Below are positions 43,501 to 54,678 of a DNA stretch of 64,000 nt, one piece after another; the first letter of the stretch is position 1; the number at the start of each line of letters is the position of its first letter. The position numbers and the translations under genes are program-made. The notes under the pieces are model-generated. The model did not search any database, was not told the origin of the DNA, and saw only the letters and a program-made list of their open reading frames with translations. Source of the DNA: Microbotryum silenes-acaulis (lineage: Eukaryota; Basidiomycota; Microbotryomycetes; Microbotryales; Microbotryaceae); assembly GCA_003665825.1 (NCBI GenBank), contig QPFY01000004.1:744001-808000 (forward strand). The letters are read 5' to 3'.

Positions 43501-43527
43501 GTCATACAAAAAAAAAAAAAAAAAAAA
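43501..43527 (+). mobile_element. Minimal LINE A tail: about 6 nt plus poly-A
   Basis: GTCATAC followed by about 20 A. TCATAC matches the last six bases of family A before its poly-A. It is either an extremely truncated insertion or a template-switch scar. Confidence 0.55.
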
Positions 43528-44816
43528 GCATCCCGGTCACCGCCCTTCGCCATGACTATGAGAAGGAGGCGGCTTGCGGTAGGTGCCACTTCGTGGGTCA
43601 CGTGGGAACCTGCGGATTGGATCAGGAGAGGAAGCGAAAGGAGGCTCACAACGGCAACAGCAACAGCAACAGCAACAGCAACAAGAACACCATCACCAAC
43701 GACACCAACATTGTGGAGGCCGAGGTCCCCATTCCTGTGCCGGCTGTTAACAGGATTGCATCACAGAATCGCTTCGCCGGGCTCGAGGTTGAGGAGGGAC
43801 AGGAGGAAGCGGTAACTGGCCAGAGCGGACAGGGGCCGGAGGAATCGGGGGAGGAGGACGCTGGTGATAAGGCGGATGACGAGGACTCGGAGGACTCGGA
43901 GATGGAATCGGAGGCGACCGCGAAAACGGAGGTCATCAAAATTGAGAGCGAGGACGAGTCGGTTTTAGAGGACCGCAGAGGATCCGATGGAGAGGTGATT
44001 GATGAGGATGAGGTGATGGCGGATGGAAGGGGCGAAACAGAAGGCAAGGTGGCGACGGAGATGGAGGAAGGGGAGGTGACGACGGAGATGGAGGAAGAGG
44101 AGGTGGCGACGGAGGTGGACGATGTGGACGAGGCGGGGGGAGCGACGAAAGCGGAGAATGCGGAAGCGACGGACTTAGGGGAGACGAACAGGCTGGACAA
44201 TGACGACGACAGCGACGCAACAGCAACCGCCGCCACCGCTTCCCGCGAATCGACACCCCACGAACCAACCCCACCTTTGTCACCCGGAACTCTCGCCAAG
44301 TCGCTACGCGAGGGGGAGGAGTGGGACAGGATCAGAGCTAACTGGGTTGAGCAGGCACGACTCGAGCGGGACCAAAGCATCGAGAGGAGGCTCGACGCTG
44401 AAGCCCCTTTGGTGGGTCACAACTTTGCCACGTGGGATGAGGACGGTGAGATACGTTCCATCAACATCAGGGGGACCGCTGCGAAGTTCAAGAAGCCGGT
44501 GAGGAAGAGGTCGCAGACTGCGGCGGACCTCAGTGACCCGAGTGACGAACCGACCGACGCCAAGCGAGTGATCATCAAAGGGAAGAGCCGCGTCGTTGTC
44601 AAGGATGGAATAGAGGGGCGGAGGGTGACGAGGTCGATGTCGGCGGCGGCGGCGATGCCGGTTGGCGTGACGAAGGTGGACCGAGGGAAAGCAAAGGGGG
44701 TAGCCGAGGAGAAAAGATGGTCCGACCACGAGCCCGAGGACGATGTCCTGCCCGCCCTCCCCCTCTTTGAGGACGTCACCACCGCCAAGAGCGCCTCGAC
44801 CTCAACTACCCATTAA
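43528..44816 (+). pseudogene. LINE B ORF1, 5'-truncated
   Basis: Open from the truncation to TAA (44814-44816). It begins in the [29 protein letters not shown] block, so the CX2CX4HX3C knuckle is kept. A Ser/Asn repeat and a long Glu/Asp-rich tail with MEEGEV repeats follow. The N-terminal RNA-binding part is lost. The last A of the stop is the first base of the ORF2 ATG. Nearly identical to LINE D ORF1 over the shared region. Confidence 0.85.
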
Positions 44817-47800
44817 TGATCAAGCACACCATCATCACCTGGAACGTGAGGAGGGGCATGGGGGTCCCGGAGAAACGACGCAACATTTACGCTTACCTAT
44901 CCACTTTCAAAGCATTGGCCATTCTCGTACAAGAGCACTTCATCAGACCGCACCTCTGGCAACTCATCAAGGACGAGTACGAGGGCAAGCTCTTCATCAA
45001 CCAACATTGTCTGACTCTGATTCCGGCTGACTCCCCCCTGACCGACGCCGAGCTCTTGCGCACCCACTCGGCACTCAACGGACGGATCCTGGTCACCTCC
45101 TTTCGTCTGCGGGGCGACACTAAAATTTTCGAAATGAACAACATCTACGCGCCCGTTGAACCAAAACAACGAGCAAAATTCTTTGACAAACTCTTATTTC
45201 ACAAAACACAGAAATCCCACCTCCGACTCCTTGGCGGCGATCTCAACGACTGCCCGCGCCCAGAAGTCGATCGGCGGAACCAAAGTCGGCGCGGCCACCA
45301 CTGGCCGATCCTGATAGGCAAGCTCGACTCGGCCTACACGGACTGCATCCGCTACAAGCACCCCATCACCCCATCTTTCACTCGACCCAACCCCAATCGC
45401 AAGCGACCCAACTCTTTTTCCCGGCTTGATTACTTTCTCCTACAACGAACTCACCAGAAAAGGCTCGACCAGGCCTCGACGATCTACGACTACCCCAAGG
45501 ATCTCTCCGATCACCGACCGGTCTTGATTGTGCTGGCTCTCTCAGACGATCTTGATGCGACTCTCCCACAGCTCAGCCTACCTACCACATCCAACCAACT
45601 ACATCGAATTAATACCACAACCTTCAAGACGGTGGAATTTCAGCGGATGATGGAAGGATGGTTGGAAGGGGCAAGCGGGGAGGAACCGGTGGGGGAGCTC
45701 GAGGTCATTCTGGAGGCGTGCAGGGATAGGGGTGGTGAGCTGGCGAGGAGGCTGCATCGGGAGCGGTCGGAACGGATGGAGTATTTGGTGGGGAGGGTGC
45801 AGGATCTGGAGGCGTTACCGATATGGAGGGACGAGGACACGGCAGAATGGACGAGGACGTCGGAGGAACTCAAGCGGGCGGTCGAGGAGCGCGCGCGCCT
45901 ACTCCGGATCCGAGCCCACGTCCCCGAGATCGCTTCCGAGGAACGACTGTCGCGGCCGGTCCACTCCAAGCTCGCGGCGCGGAACTCGGATTCCAAGATC
46001 ACAGCACTGCGCTTGGCCAACGGAGAGCTAACGCATGACATTGATATTGCTCTTGACCACACGCAGGCGCATTTTCAGCGCCTCTACCACATCGAGCCTC
46101 GCGACCCGGACCGCGTCGCTCGACTTCGGGACGAATTCCTCGCGCCGATCAGGGCGGCGCGGACTTGCGACGACCCGCGCTCGGATCCGCTCTTTCTGCG
46201 CCGACTCTCGGAATCGCAGATCGACTTACTCCAGCGACCGATCACCGAGGACGAGGTCGTGGCCGCGATCGGGACGACGCACCCGGGGCGATCGCCGGGA
46301 CCGTCGGGCGTGCCCTACGAACTGTACCAGACCGCACCCGAGGCGTGGGCCAAGGTGCTGACCAAGGCCTACAACGCGATGATCGAGCGAGGCTCACTCT
46401 CTCCCAAGCAGGGGCAGGGACTCGTGCGCCTGATTTACAAGCCCCACAAGAAACATGCCGATCGCGCCGACCTTTCGTCGTACCGGCCTATCACCCTGCG
46501 CGAGTGCGATTACAAGATCTTTACCAAGGTCTACGTCGCCCGACTCAACCACCTTCTGCCCGATCTCCTCCCGCCGCAGCAGCACGGATTCGTCAAGGAC
46601 CGCCGATCGGCCGACGCTGCGCTACACCTTCGTCTCCTGGTCGAGGAACTTGGTGCGCGCAGGACCGAGTTCCCCATGGCCGCGCTCTTGTCTCTTGACC
46701 AATCATCCGCCTACGACCTCGTCGAGCATGACTGGATCTTTGCCATCTTCGACGCTCTGGGCGCTCCTGCCATCTTTCTTCGCGTGCTGAGGATGCTCTA
46801 CTCGGGTGACTCGAACTCGGCCCGCTACATCATCAATGGGTTCCTGACGGCGCCGGTGCGACTGACGTGTGGGCTCGGCCAAGGGGACCCGGCGTCGTCA
46901 TCGGTCTGGGACATCGTGTTTCAGCCGTTCCTGGATGCTCTACACCGTCGAAACATCGCGCTGAATCTCTCCATACCTGCACTTCATCCGTACCCACAGA
47001 GCCGCGCCATTACATCACTTGCTTTTGCCGATGACGTTGTCGTCGCCGTCGCGGGCTTGGAGTCACTCAACTTGCTCGATGACCTGGCGCTCGACTGGAG
47101 GCAGGCAACGAATGGCCGGCTCAACACGGACAAGACGGTCGTCCTACCGATCGGACGCCGCTGGGACCCGGGGGAACGCCCGCTCGTCGTCAAGGCCGCA
47201 GGCGAGTCGCTCGAGTGGATCGGCCTCCCCTTCGACCCCAGCGGCGACACCGAACTCGCCTACGCGAATCTCATCGAACGCCTCGAGGCAACGCTGGAGG
47301 CGGTCCAGCATCGCTGGCTCACGCACCACACCCGTGCCTTTTACGTCAATCGGTACGCCATCCCCAAGATCCTGCACTTCCTTGCAGCCGACATCCCGCC
47401 GCCCGAAGTCGTCAAGAAGCTCGATGACATGCTCGTCGATTTCGTCCGTGGGGGCAAGGGCAGGACCAGCTACGGCAGAGACATCGTGTTCACAGCCAAG
47501 CTCAAGGGGGGACTGGGGGTGATCAGGATGCAGGACGTCGTGGACGCGGTTGCGGCACGGATCTGGGACGTTCTTCTCGGCGGTTCTGGCGCGATCTGGC
47601 AAGGACTTGCGCGCGCGGCACTCCAGCGAGCTCAGCCCGACCTCGACCTGGCCACCGATCTCTGGCCACATCCATCCACTCCCATCCCCAATGACCTTCA
47701 TCCCCGATGGCACGCCGCACTGGGCGTTCCGAAACATCACGACGCGCAGGTCAACCCGAGGGCCTTGACCACCGCGAACCTGCTCGCGCTGCCCACCCTG

Positions 47801-48835
47801 CTCGGCAGCCTCCACACCCCCATCAGAGGGAAACAGACCATCGACGCGGTTCATGTACCTGACTACCTTCGTCTCCAGGGCTACCCGAAGGTGGCGGATC
47901 TCTATCGGCGCGAGTTGTATGCGGGTGGGGGGTTTCACCTCTGGACGCCGCCGGCGGATGTGCTCGGCGACAACAGCGAGTACGATCGACGCGGGCTCCC
48001 ACAGCGACTGGCAATCGCGGCCTGGTACCGGTTCACTGTCGATCGACACAAGAACACGCCCTTGGCGGCGGCGGTGGCGGCGGGACGGCTCAACGTGCCT
48101 CCCCGGATCGGCACCAGCGCACTGCTCGAGGCGATCCTCCCCAAGCCCGTGGCCCGCTTCGCAATGGAGCAGCGCCTTCCGGACCCGGTGCTTCCACAAC
48201 AGGCGAGCCAGTACAAGCTGCTGAACATGGCTCGACCCTACACGATCCGTCGCATCCGCCGGGTTCTGAACGCGAAGGCCTTTACCAACACGCTCGGGCT
48301 CAAGGGACCACCGCAGCCGGACGATCTCAGGAGCTTCTGGAAGGCGGTCAACTCGAAGGCACTGACGGCGAGGGAGAGGGAAGTTTGGTTCAAGCTGATT
48401 CTCCGCTTCACCCCGACGCGCAAGCTCCAGCACGAGCAAAAGCACGACACTTCTCCCGCGTGCCTCGTCTGCAAAGCACCGGTGGACGACACCGACCACT
48501 ACTTTTTCGACTGCGTTGACTCGCGGAACGTCTGGATCGCGGCGAGGGGCGTGCTCTGCGACGCGCTCGGATGCGACACGATCGAGCACGCCGAGTACAC
48601 GACACTGCAACGACTCTTTGGCCTCCCCAAGCTCAAGGCCAAGCTCAGCGAACAGGAAGGGGCGGGCAGGACGATCGAGATCTTCACGGGGATGGTTTTG
48701 GAGATGATCAGCAGTGGGAGATGGAGGATGCAGAAGCACGGGACGAGGATGGAAAGCGTGGAGAGGAGGAGGGTGGTACTGGAGGAGAGGATGAAGTTGA
48801 GGGCGGGAGGAGCAAGGGGCGGGCGAGGGCAGTAG
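44816..48835 (+). CDS. LINE B ORF2, endonuclease-reverse transcriptase
   Basis: 1,339 residues, uninterrupted. Endonuclease motifs: [37 protein letters not shown]. Conserved linker [22 protein letters not shown], also in LINE A. Reverse transcriptase: [48 protein letters not shown] and [10 protein letters not shown]-terminal finger: [18 protein letters not shown]. Clearly a sister of LINE A ORF2, but a separate family by sequence. It starts in the TAATG overlap. Confidence 0.93.
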   Translation: MIKHTIITWNVRRGMGVPEKRRNIYAYLSTFKALAILVQEHFIRPHLWQLIKDEYEGKLFINQHCLTLIPADSPLTDAELLRTHSALNGRILVTSFRLRGDTKIFEMNNIYAPVEPKQRAKFFDKLLFHKTQKSHLRLLGGDLNDCPRPEVDRRNQSRRGHHWPILIGKLDSAYTDCIRYKHPITPSFTRPNPNRKRPNSFSRLDYFLLQRTHQKRLDQASTIYDYPKDLSDHRPVLIVLALSDDLDATLPQLSLPTTSNQLHRINTTTFKTVEFQRMMEGWLEGASGEEPVGELEVILEACRDRGGELARRLHRERSERMEYLVGRVQDLEALPIWRDEDTAEWTRTSEELKRAVEERARLLRIRAHVPEIASEERLSRPVHSKLAARNSDSKITALRLANGELTHDIDIALDHTQAHFQRLYHIEPRDPDRVARLRDEFLAPIRAARTCDDPRSDPLFLRRLSESQIDLLQRPITEDEVVAAIGTTHPGRSPGPSGVPYELYQTAPEAWAKVLTKAYNAMIERGSLSPKQGQGLVRLIYKPHKKHADRADLSSYRPITLRECDYKIFTKVYVARLNHLLPDLLPPQQHGFVKDRRSADAALHLRLLVEELGARRTEFPMAALLSLDQSSAYDLVEHDWIFAIFDALGAPAIFLRVLRMLYSGDSNSARYIINGFLTAPVRLTCGLGQGDPASSSVWDIVFQPFLDALHRRNIALNLSIPALHPYPQSRAITSLAFADDVVVAVAGLESLNLLDDLALDWRQATNGRLNTDKTVVLPIGRRWDPGERPLVVKAAGESLEWIGLPFDPSGDTELAYANLIERLEATLEAVQHRWLTHHTRAFYVNRYAIPKILHFLAADIPPPEVVKKLDDMLVDFVRGGKGRTSYGRDIVFTAKLKGGLGVIRMQDVVDAVAARIWDVLLGGSGAIWQGLARAALQRAQPDLDLATDLWPHPSTPIPNDLHPRWHAALGVPKHHDAQVNPRALTTANLLALPTLLGSLHTPIRGKQTIDAVHVPDYLRLQGYPKVADLYRRELYAGGGFHLWTPPADVLGDNSEYDRRGLPQRLAIAAWYRFTVDRHKNTPLAAAVAAGRLNVPPRIGTSALLEAILPKPVARFAMEQRLPDPVLPQQASQYKLLNMARPYTIRRIRRVLNAKAFTNTLGLKGPPQPDDLRSFWKAVNSKALTAREREVWFKLILRFTPTRKLQHEQKHDTSPACLVCKAPVDDTDHYFFDCVDSRNVWIAARGVLCDALGCDTIEHAEYTTLQRLFGLPKLKAKLSEQEGAGRTIEIFTGMVLEMISSGRWRMQKHGTRMESVERRRVVLEERMKLRAGGARGGRGQ

Positions 48836-49383
48836 AGGCTGGGTTCGATTTCCCCCCACCATCCCACACACACACACACACACACCACATCACACTTCCT
48901 CTTCCAAAACTGTATACTAAATATCTTGCTTTCATCTTTCATCTATTACAGGTCTGCTTTCGTTGCTCATGGACCGGCTCGCGATTTGGGATTGACTCGA
49001 CGGTGGCTCGCGCTCTTTGGCTTCGGGGTTCTGAGTCAAGGGAGGGATCAGCAGACACAGGCAGAAAGTCGGCTTTGAGGGGCCAGGGACTGCTGAGGTG
49101 GAGGTTTTGAGGGACCTCCACCGCGTCTTGCTGTGACCGAGCATAGACTTGGGGCTTCGTGGGTCAGGGTAGTTGCGCAGTCGCTCTCCTGTCTTTGTCT
49201 CGACCGAGTTGGGAAGTGGGTGCGGGGTGGGCCTCTTGTCGTTAGTAAATCGTTTTATTACTCTTTCTCTCCTTCTCTCTCTCTCATTCGTCTCCTGAGG
49301 GGGAGCAACCGCTTGGCTGGGGCACTTGAATCCCAAGTATCGGATTGGTGGACACCGGCCCGTTTCTCGCATCTTACGGGCGG

Positions 49384-51625
49384 TTTGTGTTATCATCGTC
49401 GACTTCCATCTAGTTTTTCCGTAGGCCAATCAGGGGGAACAGGAATTGGGGGCAATATGATGAACAGTTTCTACAAAAAAAAAAACGGCGCCCTCTTGTC
49501 TTTGGATCAGCAGAGCGCGTACGATCGGGTCGATCACGCCTGGATCTTCGAGGTCTTTGAGGCCTTTGGGTTCGGTGAGTGTTTCATCTCGCTGCTGCGT
49601 GCTCTCTACAATCCCGAGACTCTGGGGGTGCGCTACCTTGTCAATGGGTTCCCCACGGACTTGGTGCGGTTGCTGTGTGGTCTCGGTCAGGGGGATCCCC
49701 TCTCGTGCCCGGTTTGGAACATCACGTTCCAACCTTTCCTCAACGCCCTCGTGCGGCGCGGGATCGCGCTCGACCTGCAGAAGGTGTAGCCAGGGGGGCC
49801 GCGTGCGCAGCTTACGCATCTGGCGTTTGCCGATGATGCTGTGGTGGTGGTGGAGTCACCGGCGGCATTGTCGAAGCTGAAAACGCTGTCGCAGACATGG
49901 TACGAGGCAACCAACGGGAAGACCAACACGGACAAGACGCTGGTGCTACCACTCGGACCGAACTGGCTTCGGGACGAGACTGCGCAGGCGCTGCCAACGG
50001 TGCAGGAGGGGGAGAGCTTCAAGTGGTGCGGCTATGCCTTCTTTCGCCACGGTGGCTCGAAACTGTTTTGGACCCATGTTCTTGACAGGATCAAGGCCAA
50101 GACCCGCACCGCTGGAGACCGGACACTTTCGCCGAGTGGGAAGGTCTTCTATGCCAACGCTCACATCATCTCGACGGTCCTCCACGCGCTGTCCTTTGAC
50201 ATACCGCCTCAATGGTTCATTAAGGCGGCAGAGACGGCACTTACGGATTTTGTCTGGGGAGGAGCAGGGCGAAATACCGTCGCTCGCGATTTCGTGTTCC
50301 AGGCTCGGGAGGACGGGGGCTTGGGCTTGATTTCGATCGGCGACATCGTTCATTCGGTGGCGCTTCGATTTTGGGATGCTGTGGCGGGCTCGGACGAGGC
50401 GATCTGGGCGCCCCTAGCTCGCGAGAGCTGGAGGTCCCTTGTCGCTGCGACCCGCGATTTCAGTCCGTGGGGGTTCTTCAGCAGCACGGCTCGGGTCGAG
50501 AAGCTGTATCGTGACTCGACGCGTTGGGGGGCAGTCGTTGCAGCGGCCAGGGTCACAGTTCCAACCATCAAGTCCGAACTCCTTACGCTTCCCGAATTGC
50601 TTTCGCTTCCGCCTCGCCTCCCTTCACTCTATGCTGAAGGTGCCAAGCACGCATATGACGATGCGGACGCAGTGGCGAAGTTTGCGCAGATCGCGGACCT
50701 GTACTGGAGGGACGAAGGGAAGGGATGGGCTCTGGTTGGTCATCGACGCGGGTTCTGGCAGCACTCTAAGGAACCCGCCCTACAGCACGAGCATGTGTGG
50801 TCGCGCGTGGGTCAGTTGCTCAAGGCGAAAGCGTTGCTGCCCAAGACCGCGTTGCGACCTGCTCGGATACCTCTCAAGGAGGCTCCCCGTCCCCGGTGCT
50901 TCAACTTCTTTGGGCTCACCCGACCGTTCACTATTCGCAAGCTTCGTCGGCTTGTGAACGTGGTGCGGTTCCCAGGGAGGGAGGATCGTGTCAAGCGTTT
51001 CCGTGATGGGACTTCTCAGAGCGATAGGAAGCGCTTCTGGAGATGGCTTCATGACCGGTTCGCGTCTGCTGTGGAGCAGGACACCCACTGGCGGCTCATG
51101 TACGACGTGACGCCGACGCGCAAGAGGCAGCATACTCAGGGTCATGCCTCTTCGCCGACGTGTCTATTCTGCGGCAACGATGCAGCGGTCATCGAGACGG
51201 TGTCGCACTACTTTTTCGAGTGCGCGTACTCGACCAGCTTCTGGGGCGGGGTGCTTCGCATTCTGTTCGACAAGCTCGGCATCGAGGATACCGACGTCGA
51301 TCCGTCGACGTTCACTCCGGAGCAGCTGACTATGGGGCTCCCCCTTTTGCGGGGTCGTGGGAGAACGACCTCGAAATGGATGTGGGTTCGGCTGGCCTGC
51401 GTGATCGGCTTCCAGCGGCTGCACCTGCTCCGCTGGCGCGTTCATCAGCGGTTCGAGCTGGACAAGGTCGTGGCCCCTCCCTCGCTCCTCAGTACGCTCA
51501 GAGCGTTCGAGCGAGATTTTCTCTCTCGAGCGGGCTTTGTGCCTGGGGCTCGAGATTGGGAGGTATGATGACCGAGTTAAGTCCTTCCTTCCCATTTTCC
51601 TCCCTTCTTTTTCGGACGTCGACTT
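49384..51625 (+). repeat. 2.24-kb inverted repeat, left arm
   Basis: Paired with 58892-61134 in opposite orientation. The arms cover the end of LINE B, its poly-A and most of LINE C, with only a few substitutions and one 1-bp indel seen. The copia element and LINE D lie in the spacer. Confidence 0.9.
49486..51568 (+). pseudogene. LINE C ORF2 remnant with in-frame TAG
   Basis: Continuous frame from GALLSLDQQSAYDRVDHAW (motif A) through GLGQGDPLSCPVWN (motif B). TAG follows at 49787-49789, then LTHLAFADDAVVVV (motif C) onward to the C-terminal finger CLFCGNDAAVIETVSHYFFEC and the stop after GARDWEV. The N-terminal endonuclease and fingers are missing. The internal stop lies between motifs B and C, so no active RT can be made. 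Confidence 0.85.
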
Positions 51626-52327
51626 TTCTTTCAGAAGCTGACTGTCTTGAAACTTGTTGCGCAGTGGAAGGCTGCGCACCTCTCTTTCTCTCTCTACTTT
51701 GCGCAGTAGCGGTTTTCGTTCTTGGATGGATCGGCAAGCCGGGTCGATCGTCTTTGCGTTGGAGGCTTTGTGAAGTTTCCCCTCTCCTCTCCCCCCCTTT
51801 TCCCTTCCCTTCCTCTTCTCGTTCCTGTTGCTCAGTTGTTGACTACGCTTCAGCCACTTCTCCTTTTACTCCTAAGCCGTGTGTTGGATTCCGTCGAATG
51901 GTTCGTTCGTTCGCATTGGTCAAGATCTACGGCATGGCTCGGGAAGAAAGGTCGCTCGTTCTTGGTCAATATCCTCGCGTCAAGGCGAGGCTCGTTTCGT
52001 TGTATTGGATCGTCTTTCGCTCGGCCCCAACGGCTCAACAGCCAGCACTCGAGACTCAGCCAAGGGAGGACATCAGGCGCTGTCGGGGTGACGAGTAGCT
52101 GGGGCTTGGCTGCGGCCTGTTAGTCCCTGGGGACCTCTACCTCCGGCTTCGACCCCCTCCCTTGGCCCCTTGGGTGTGTTCCCCTCCTCTCTGTCTTAGT
52201 ATTCCTGGTTCTCCCTATCCCCAGTCGTGACTTTCTGTATACTCTCCCCCTTCTTTCTCTAGGCGCTCTTGCCTGGTTTTCGAGTATCTTCGCTCCCGCT
52301 CTTGGGACGTGAAGCGGCAGCAGTACT
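51569..52327 (+). other. LINE C 3' UTR
   Basis: T/C-rich, non-coding, continuous with the 190-bp tail that also occurs alone at 35139-35328. No gene of its own. Confidence 0.6.
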
Positions 52328-52517
52328 CACCGCCCGTTGGAGTCCGCGTTAGGTGCTCGGCGGGCTTTGATCTGCGCAGCGCTCTTTGCGCGCAGGGGTT
52401 TGACTTTCACCCAACTGCTCGCCGTCGTTGCTTTATAACCTCCTTTAGCTCTTTTTGTAGCGGTCCCAGCCAACCCGAAGGATAGCAATTTATGAGCCCC
52501 AGTCAAACAAAAAAAAA

Positions 52518-54465
52518 TCCGCAATCGCAATTTCAATTTTCGTTACACTCCCTCGGAGTGGACCATTTGATTCCCCCATGGCCTCAAGACGGTTTCAAAT
52601 CCCTTACTTCAAATCGGGGAAGAAGGAAAGGGCAACTATGGGGTTAAGCAACTTGAATTCCAAGTTTTGAATTGGTTGACGTGGCCAGCCAACGCAATAT
52701 ATGCGCATAGTTTGTTATTAGCCTGGCGCAACCCTCATTAGTTTCAGTACTTGGTTTGGTATGTTGGCTGACAGTTGGGCGCTGCAATGCGAGGCATGGT
52801 TCTACAAACCAAAACAAAGGTTAAACCACTTCACTCCACTTCACTTCGAAATCGCCCTACCGCAGTCTTTGATACTCGAGTTAACAAGTGATACACCGAC
52901 AAGATGTCTACAGGAGACCCTGGGTCCCCACTGCCGGCACCGCCACCACCGGTGTCCGCCACCAGCGTCCAGCCACCCCGCGACCAGATCCCGATAAGCT
53001 TGAAGAAGACGCAAGTCACGGGCCCCGCCACCGCCGCACCCAACTATGCCGCCGCTGCGAGTCAGATGGCGACTCAGTCACCTGAACAACAGCAACAACA
53101 ACAACAGCGTGCCAAGGCTCTGGGCAGCCTCCTACAAGCCATGGGTGCTGTACCCGGAAACCGCATGGATCGTTGGGTCCAGGCCATCTACTTCGCCAAA
53201 CTCTACCCCGTCGCCACCGCCACATCGCTGAAATTTTCGGCCTTGAACGCGAACCAGTCTGTCGAGAACATCTTTGATTACGCCCTTGAAGTGACTCTGT
53301 CTCACCAGAGCGCCTCGCGAGCGTCTCATGCCGACAAGACCGATCTCGTGGCCTGCGTCACGAGGCTGCTATCGCCGATCTCTCCTATCTGCTTTGAGCC
53401 TGGAGTTCCTCTGCCGGACCACCTTGCGGCCTATCAACCACAGATCCTAGGCGTACAACATTCATCAATCCTGCGTAATGGGGCGGCTCACCATCGCGTT
53501 ACGGTTGGGTTCGTCACCGGCGAGGCACGTGACTCCACGCTTACGACGCCCCCCGCTCTCACTTGGCGATCGGCGAAGGCCCGCTTCGCGAAATCTCACA
53601 GGTTCCACCATAACATGGTCGAGCTTCGAATCAACGTCGGTGTTCAAGGAGTGCCTTCCATGGACGCCATCATCAAATCGTTCCAATCACTAGTGCAGGA
53701 CTTGTCAGGCAAGGGACATTCGTGCCAACTTGTGCAGGTTCTGCGCGTTATCAGCGTGGACAACGCCTCGGCCTTCGCCCATGTTGCCGGAAACTACTCG
53801 GCTTTCCTACACTTCGACGACGACTCCCTGTTCCAACGCCCTAACACGACCTTGAAAGAGATCCTACCTTCGAGAATCGGCCTTCCCACTCGAGGCATCC
53901 CGGTCACCGCCCTTCGCCATGACTATGAGAAGGAGGCGGCTTGCGGTAGGTGCCACTTCGTGGGTCACGTGGGAACCTGCGGATTGGATCAGGAGAGGAA
54001 GCGAAAGGAGGCTCACAACGGCAACAGCAACAGCAACAGCAACAGCAACAAGAACACCATCACCAACGACACCAACATTGTGGAGGCCGAGGTCCCCATT
54101 CCTGTGCCGGTTGTTAACAGGATCGCATCACAGAATCGCTTCGCCGGGCTCGAGGTCGAGGAGGGACAGGAGGAAGAGGTAACTGGCCAGAGCGGACAGG
54201 GGCCGGAGGAATCGGGGGAGGAGGAAGCTGGTGATAAGGCGGATGACGAGGACTCGGAGGACTCGGAGATGGAATCGGAGGCGACCGCGAAAACGGAGGT
54301 CATCAAAATTGAGAGCGAGGACGAGTTGGTTTTAGAGGACCGCAGAGGATCCGATGGAGAGGTGATTGATGAGGATGAGGTGATGGCGGATGGAAGGGGC
54401 GAAACAGAAGGCAAGGTGGCGACGGAGATGGAGGAAGGGGAGGTGGCGACGGAGGTGGACGATTT
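52518..54465 (+). mobile_element. LINE D (family B), 5' half, cut by the copia element
   Basis: Starts after the poly-A of LINE C with about 386 bp of leader, then ORF1 from 52904. Same family as LINE B: the shared ORF1 stretch is almost identical. The sequence departs from LINE B after GGTGGACGAT (54463), where the copia LTR begins. ORF2 and the 3' end are not found on the other side of the copia element. The leader contains AACTTGAATTCCAAG...ATTGG, which resembles a motif in the 3' UTR of LINE B. Confidence 0.82.
52904..54465 (+). pseudogene. LINE D ORF1, interrupted by copia LTR
   Basis: Opens [16 protein letters not shown], with a Gln-rich run and the Gag-like core shared with LINE A. 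The zinc knuckle [13 protein letters not shown] and an acidic tail follow. The frame reads on for 17 codons into the LTR and stops at 54517. This copy shows the N-terminus that LINE B lacks, so the family-B ORF1 would be about 790 residues when whole. Confidence 0.85.
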
Positions 54466-54665
54466 TGGGAACCTGAAGCCGAGGCACGAGATACGTAAGT
54501 ACGAGAGCCGAAGATGATAGTAAAGATAGTTGGAGAAAGAAGAGAAGCGCTAAGGGAGCGCGCGCGAGGCAGGCACGAGCCGCGCGAGGCGACTAATATC
54601 AACAACTAGTAACTATTTATAATCAGGAAGACAAGTGGGATGAAACAGCAATATACACTCTGACA
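54466..54665 (-). repeat. Copia 3' LTR
   Basis: 200 bp; on the plus strand TGGGAACCTG...CTCTGACA. Differs from the 5' LTR at two positions (GAAGCGC/GAGGCGC and GGCGACT/GGCAACT). Could be extended by the TTT common to both inner and outer borders. Confidence 0.92.
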
Positions 54666-54672
54666 CCCCCCC
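54666..54672 (-). promoter_or_regulatory. Copia polypurine tract
   Basis: Seven G in minus sense (ACGGGGGGG) directly before the 3' LTR, the normal place for plus-strand primer. Confidence 0.7.
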
Positions 54673-54678
54673 GTGCTG

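Larger units (their letters stand above)
43528..49484 (+). mobile_element. LINE B, non-LTR retrotransposon truncated within ORF1
   Basis: Starts GCATCCCGGTCACCG directly after poly-A, at the point equivalent to 53896 in LINE D, so the 5' UTR and the first part of ORF1 are missing. Contains the rest of ORF1, an intact ORF2, a 3' UTR of about 640 bp with a CA microsatellite (48868-48887), and poly-A 49474-49484. Confidence 0.88.
49485..52517 (+). mobile_element. LINE C, truncated at the reverse transcriptase
   Basis: Begins CGGCGCCCTCTTGTC immediately after the poly-A of LINE B. Holds the RT palm to the C-terminus, a 3' UTR of about 950 bp and poly-A ending at 52517. Family C ends CCCCAGTCAAAC before poly-A. 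The same 5' junction (B tail, poly-A, CGGCGCCC) recurs in inverted form at 61030-61045. Confidence 0.85.

Noticed and set aside
43646..44380. 244-codon Ser-rich minus-strand frame in LINE B ORF1
   Set aside because: Produced by complementing Glu/Asp-rich repeats; no independent evidence.
47144..48883. 579-codon minus-strand open frame inside LINE B ORF2
   Set aside because: A shadow of a strongly conserved reverse transcriptase frame. Arg/Pro-rich with no family match.
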